Part shown: positions 12,625-15,422 of the stretch, one piece after another
How the letters are laid out: the number at the start of each line of letters is the position of its first letter
Position numbering within the stretch: position 1 is the first letter of the stretch
Source of the DNA: JBAYZQ01 sp041672385
GTDB lineage: Bacteria; Spirochaetota; Spirochaetia; Sphaerochaetales; Sphaerochaetaceae
Direction of reading: 5' to 3'
Assembly (NCBI GenBank): GCA_041672385.1
Contig: JBAYZQ010000037.1
Span: 1-15,422 of the forward strand
DNA: 15,422 nucleotides
Position numbers and translations under genes: made by a program
Notes under the pieces: model-generated
Databases searched by the model: none
What the model was told of the DNA's origin: nothing
What the model saw: the letters and a program-made list of their open reading frames with translations, nothing else

Positions 12625-14412
12625 ATGAGGTTTAGGAAAAAGACTTTAATTTTTTGTTATATTCTATTTTTTTCAATAAATTTTTTGTTATTTGCAAATT
12701 ATTCCAATGCAGATATTATTGAAATAAATTCTCCAATTTACAAACTAATGGACATTCTTTATTCTATTAATGATATTGGAACCCCGTCTAATTCAAGACC
12801 TTGGTCAAAAGCTGAAGCAAAGCTCATTTTAAGAAGAATTGACAAAACCACATTGAATCCAAAAGCATTAAGCTTTTACAACAATATTGAAAAAGAAATA
12901 CTTAATTCAGGTAGATTTAACATTGACGATGAATTTATTTTAGGCTTAGAACTTGATATAAATCTTGAAAACTATTCTCAATCAAAGCCTTCTTACTCCG
13001 AAGTTGAAAGTGACTGGGTTTATGATTTTGAAAAAAGAAAAAAACTTCTTGTAGCTAAAATTGAAATGGGAATAGACAACTGGTTTTACACCTATTGCGA
13101 CCTTTGCTACGGCTGGGGACTTTATAACGATAACGATAACGAATATAATAATATTATCCAATATCCATTTCCCCTTCCAATTGATTATTATGTTGCGGAA
13201 GGGGAAAACAAGCATGGGGGTTTTAATTCTCTTTTAGATAATTATTATAATTATTATACTTCTGGAACAGTAAAAATGGCCACCACCCACTCAGTTTACC
13301 AAGAGCAATCAATATCAAACATTCCACCCGCTTCAAAATATTTTGACTTTAACTGGCCCAAGAGAGCTATTTTTTCATTGGGTGGTAAAAATTGGAATCT
13401 TTCTGTAAACAGAGGAAAAATTGACTGGGGAAATTCCCATATAGGAAATCTAGTAGTTGATAACCATTTAGATTTTCAAAACTTCCTTCGTTTTACAGGT
13501 TTTACTGATAAGTTTAAGTATGAATTTCTTGCAATAAATATGAACACAAAAATTTTAGTTACTGAAGATCAACTAAATCCTTATCAACGATTATTCTTAG
13601 CCCATAGACTAGAGTTTAGAATTGCAAAAAAACTAAACTTTGTAGTTTCAGAAAATGTGATGTATCAAGACGAAATTTTGGATTTTTCTTATCTTAATCC
13701 CGCAAACATATATCACAATTTAAACACTCACGCCACTCTAAATGCAATTGCTCACGTCGAAATTGACTGGCAATTTTTAAAAGGTTTCAATTTATATTCT
13801 CAATTTGTTCTTGATCAAGCAAGAGCCCCTAATGAAAATGATTCTCAGACAAGTTCTTGGGGTATTTTAGGAGGACTTGAGTATTCCTCTGCTCTTAATT
13901 CCGGTTTATTTACAACAAGTATTGAAGCTGTTTATACAACTCCTCTTCTTTATAGACGGGATATAGTTGATTTTATTGTTTTAATCAGAGAAATTTCCTT
14001 TTTCCATAATGAAACAGTTAGATTTGATTATCTTGGGTTCCCTTATGGAGGAGATGACTTATGTTTCCAGTGGGATGCTGATTATTATCTCAACGAAAAT
14101 ACAAGTTTTCATGGATTTATAAGGGCAAATTACCATGGACAGTTTTATATTTATGACAGCCCAAATCAAGATGGTAATCCAACTGGAAGTGCAAATCTCC
14201 ATTTTGATACAATGCTATCAGGTGATATAATGGATGAAACTTTTACTTTCTCAATTAAAGGTGAAACAGTAATTTTCAAAAATTATCCTTCGCCAAAAAT
14301 ATGGACAGAGATTGACTTTTTAGTCTTTAGAAAAGAAAATAAAAATACAGGCGAAATTACAGAAAAGAAACAGAATGTACAACTAGTACTAGGAATGGGT
14401 TTAAGTTTATAA
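12625..14412 (+). CDS. Outer-membrane beta-barrel protein, Wzi-like family
   Basis: 595 residues. A Sec signal peptide (basic MRFRKK, hydrophobic core, cleavage probably after SNA at about residue 29) is followed by a helical segment of about 60 residues. This contains YKLMDILYSINDIG and SKAEAKLILRRI and resembles a periplasmic cap. A long run of alternating aromatic/polar strands typical of a barrel ends in LVLGMGLSL, without a C-terminal Phe or Trp. The central GGKNWNLSVNRGKIDWG (253-269) is matched by GGDYWSFEVGRDRLSWG in the next gene, so the two are tandem paralogues. Wzi-type proteins bind surface polysaccharide, but that role here is only inferred. The in-frame TAACGA triplet repeat lies in a probable loop. 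The start is fixed by the signal peptide and Shine-Dalgarno. Confidence 0.7.
   Translation: MRFRKKTLIFCYILFFSINFLLFANYSNADIIEINSPIYKLMDILYSINDIGTPSNSRPWSKAEAKLILRRIDKTTLNPKALSFYNNIEKEILNSGRFNIDDEFILGLELDINLENYSQSKPSYSEVESDWVYDFEKRKKLLVAKIEMGIDNWFYTYCDLCYGWGLYNDNDNEYNNIIQYPFPLPIDYYVAEGENKHGGFNSLLDNYYNYYTSGTVKMATTHSVYQEQSISNIPPASKYFDFNWPKRAIFSLGGKNWNLSVNRGKIDWGNSHIGNLVVDNHLDFQNFLRFTGFTDKFKYEFLAINMNTKILVTEDQLNPYQRLFLAHRLEFRIAKKLNFVVSENVMYQDEILDFSYLNPANIYHNLNTHATLNAIAHVEIDWQFLKGFNLYSQFVLDQARAPNENDSQTSSWGILGGLEYSSALNSGLFTTSIEAVYTTPLLYRRDIVDFIVLIREISFFHNETVRFDYLGFPYGGDDLCFQWDADYYLNENTSFHGFIRANYHGQFYIYDSPNQDGNPTGSANLHFDTMLSGDIMDETFTFSIKGETVIFKNYPSPKIWTEIDFLVFRKENKNTGEITEKKQNVQLVLGMGLSL
13125..13142 (+). 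repeat. Three perfect TAACGA hexamers inside the outer-membrane protein gene
   Basis: TAACGA occurs three times in a row and encodes an Asn-Asp run (YNDNDNEYNN). Gain or loss of a unit would insert or remove two residues without a frameshift. Confidence 0.7.
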
Positions 14413-14454
14413 TTTATGATTTATGATTTTAAGAAATAAAACGGGAGAAAATTA

Positions 14455-15422
14455 ATGAAAAAAAGAATTTTACTAGTTTTTTTAATTGTTGTGCTAATGG
14501 CTATTCCTTTATTTGCTGCTAATAATGGGCAAAAAATAAGGAGTATGAATGATGAGACTTATGAAGCAATTTCATATTTATATGTTAATAAAGGGCTCGC
14601 TCAGCCTTCCTTAACAGCGCCATATTCAGATAATGAACTTTCTTTAATGTTGAAGAAAATTCAGAATATGAATTTTACAGAATCTGAAAAGAAAATTTTG
14701 AATTATGTTAAAAGTAATTTAAATGAAAAGTTAGATTATGAAGGGGAAGGAATTTCTTACAATTGGGACTTTAATTTTGCCATTGAAAGCTTCATTCATA
14801 ACAATACGACTGATTTTCAGTCAAGAGATGTATGGAATTATGATAAAATAAATCATAAACCTTTTATCGATATTAACTTTGAAACCTTTGTAGGAGACAA
14901 CATGTATGGGTTTGGTGATTTCTCCGTTGGACTTGTCGAAACTTTAGCTAATAAATTTGGATCTAGCGTTTTAACAACTAATATTCCAATGGTTCCACCT
15001 TCAATTATGTCTGATTTGGACTTTAATATGCCTTATAGAGCTTTTGTTGCTGCTGGTGGTGATTATTGGTCTTTTGAAGTAGGACGTGATCGTCTTAGTT
15101 GGGGTGGCGGAGTGACTGGAAACTTAACAGTCAGTGACAATCTTCTTTATCATAATCTAGCAAGAATCACTACTTTCGGTGATAAGTACAAATATACCTT
15201 TGTAACTTCATTCTTCCCACATCCTTCAATGTACATAACTGAACCACATTATGATAATGATGGGAATATAATAGAAAAATATGATGATGATGGGAATATA
15301 ACAGAAGGATATGATTATGATCCACTGAAAGGCTTAGCTCAAGATGGAGATCAAAATGGCATAAACATGTATATGGCACATCGTCTTGAATGGAGACTGT
15401 TTAAAGATAGAATGAATATTAC
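14455..15422 (+). CDS. Second outer-membrane beta-barrel protein, Wzi-like paralogue, partial (runs off window)
   Basis: At least 322 residues, open at the right edge. A clear Sec signal peptide, MKKRILLVFLIVVLMAIPLF, with cleavage near Ala-Ala at 21-22. A helical cap-like stretch follows (DETYEAISYLYVNKGLAQPS and a Leu/Lys-rich segment), parallel to that of the upstream gene, then barrel-like strands. GGDYWSFEVGRDRLSWGGG (201-219) aligns with residues 253-269 of the upstream paralogue and is followed in both by a GNL.V.DN segment and F.DK.KY. The start has GGGAG 7 bases before the ATG. It begins 42 bases after the upstream stop with no terminator, so the two form an operon. Residues 266-289 are a tandem acidic repeat absent from the paralogue. 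Function is unknown beyond outer-membrane localisation. Confidence 0.75.
   Translation, partial: MKKRILLVFLIVVLMAIPLFAANNGQKIRSMNDETYEAISYLYVNKGLAQPSLTAPYSDNELSLMLKKIQNMNFTESEKKILNYVKSNLNEKLDYEGEGISYNWDFNFAIESFIHNNTTDFQSRDVWNYDKINHKPFIDINFETFVGDNMYGFGDFSVGLVETLANKFGSSVLTTNIPMVPPSIMSDLDFNMPYRAFVAAGGDYWSFEVGRDRLSWGGGVTGNLTVSDNLLYHNLARITTFGDKYKYTFVTSFFPHPSMYITEPHYDNDGNIIEKYDDDGNITEGYDYDPLKGLAQDGDQNGINMYMAHRLEWRLFKDRMNI
15250..15321 (+). repeat. 30-bp in-frame tandem repeat coding for YDxDGNIxEx units
   Basis: Two 30-base units (15250-15279 and 15280-15309) encode YDNDGNIIEK and YDDDGNITEG, followed by a partial third unit YDYD (15310-15321). The units differ at only a few bases. Each holds a DxDGN motif like the calcium loops of EF-hand and dockerin proteins. 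It lies in a probable surface loop of the second outer-membrane protein. Confidence 0.75.

Noticed and set aside
12982..13215. Minus-strand frame inside the first outer-membrane protein gene
   Set aside because: It overlaps a gene with a signal peptide and a paralogue; the opposite frame is low-complexity.
15170..15379. His/Tyr-rich minus-strand frame opposite the acidic repeat
   Set aside because: Its odd composition is just the complement of the YDxDGN repeat in the second outer-membrane protein.

Overview
The window is very AT-rich and reads as chromosomal DNA from a bacterium with an outer membrane. A spirochaete-like organism is the best guess. Three things suggest it: a partial lipoprotein with a lipobox and a short 'PDISMEVKSYEISG' stretch of the kind I associate with spirochaete surface lipoproteins, two tandem signal-peptide proteins that look like outer-membrane beta-barrels of the Wzi-like type, and the low GC. 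The assignment comes from recognition by eye, not from a search.

Left part (1-4.6 kb): a leftward partial lipoprotein gene is followed by a leftward N5-(carboxyethyl)ornithine synthase-like gene. The latter sits behind a long leader that includes a GC-richer, self-complementary stretch. After about 0.6 kb of featureless AT-rich DNA comes a compact rightward two-gene cassette: an AAA/ABC-type ATPase that overlaps a small Toprim protein (RloB/AbiLii type). It resembles a split OLD-family/AbiL anti-phage system. It has its own promoter, with an 11-bp inverted repeat running into the -35 box, and a strong palindrome lies downstream.

Middle part (4.6-12.5 kb): a leftward Na+/phosphate cotransporter (with PhoU-like tail) diverges from a rightward RluA-family pseudouridine synthase. 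The cotransporter promoter carries TTTACA-type half-sites at 11-bp spacing, which looks like a Pho box. To its right is a leftward series: glycosyltransferase, short asparaginase-like protein, PhoB/PhoP-type response regulator, PhoR-type histidine kinase and an ECF transporter S component. The kinase follows the regulator by 3 bases. A probable terminator or attenuator sits between the glycosyltransferase and the asparaginase-like gene. A phosphate theme (transporter, two-component system, candidate Pho box, possibly lipid glycosylation) is plausible but inferred.

Right part (12.5-15.4 kb): two rightward paralogous outer-membrane-protein genes lie 42 bases apart. The second runs off the end of the window and carries a tandem 10-residue acidic repeat resembling calcium-binding DxDGN loops.

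No tRNA, rRNA, CRISPR array, transposase or integrase was seen. The best candidates for something undescribed are the ATPase/Toprim cassette with its promoter inverted repeat, the structured leader of the carboxyethylornithine synthase gene, and the candidate Pho-type control region.
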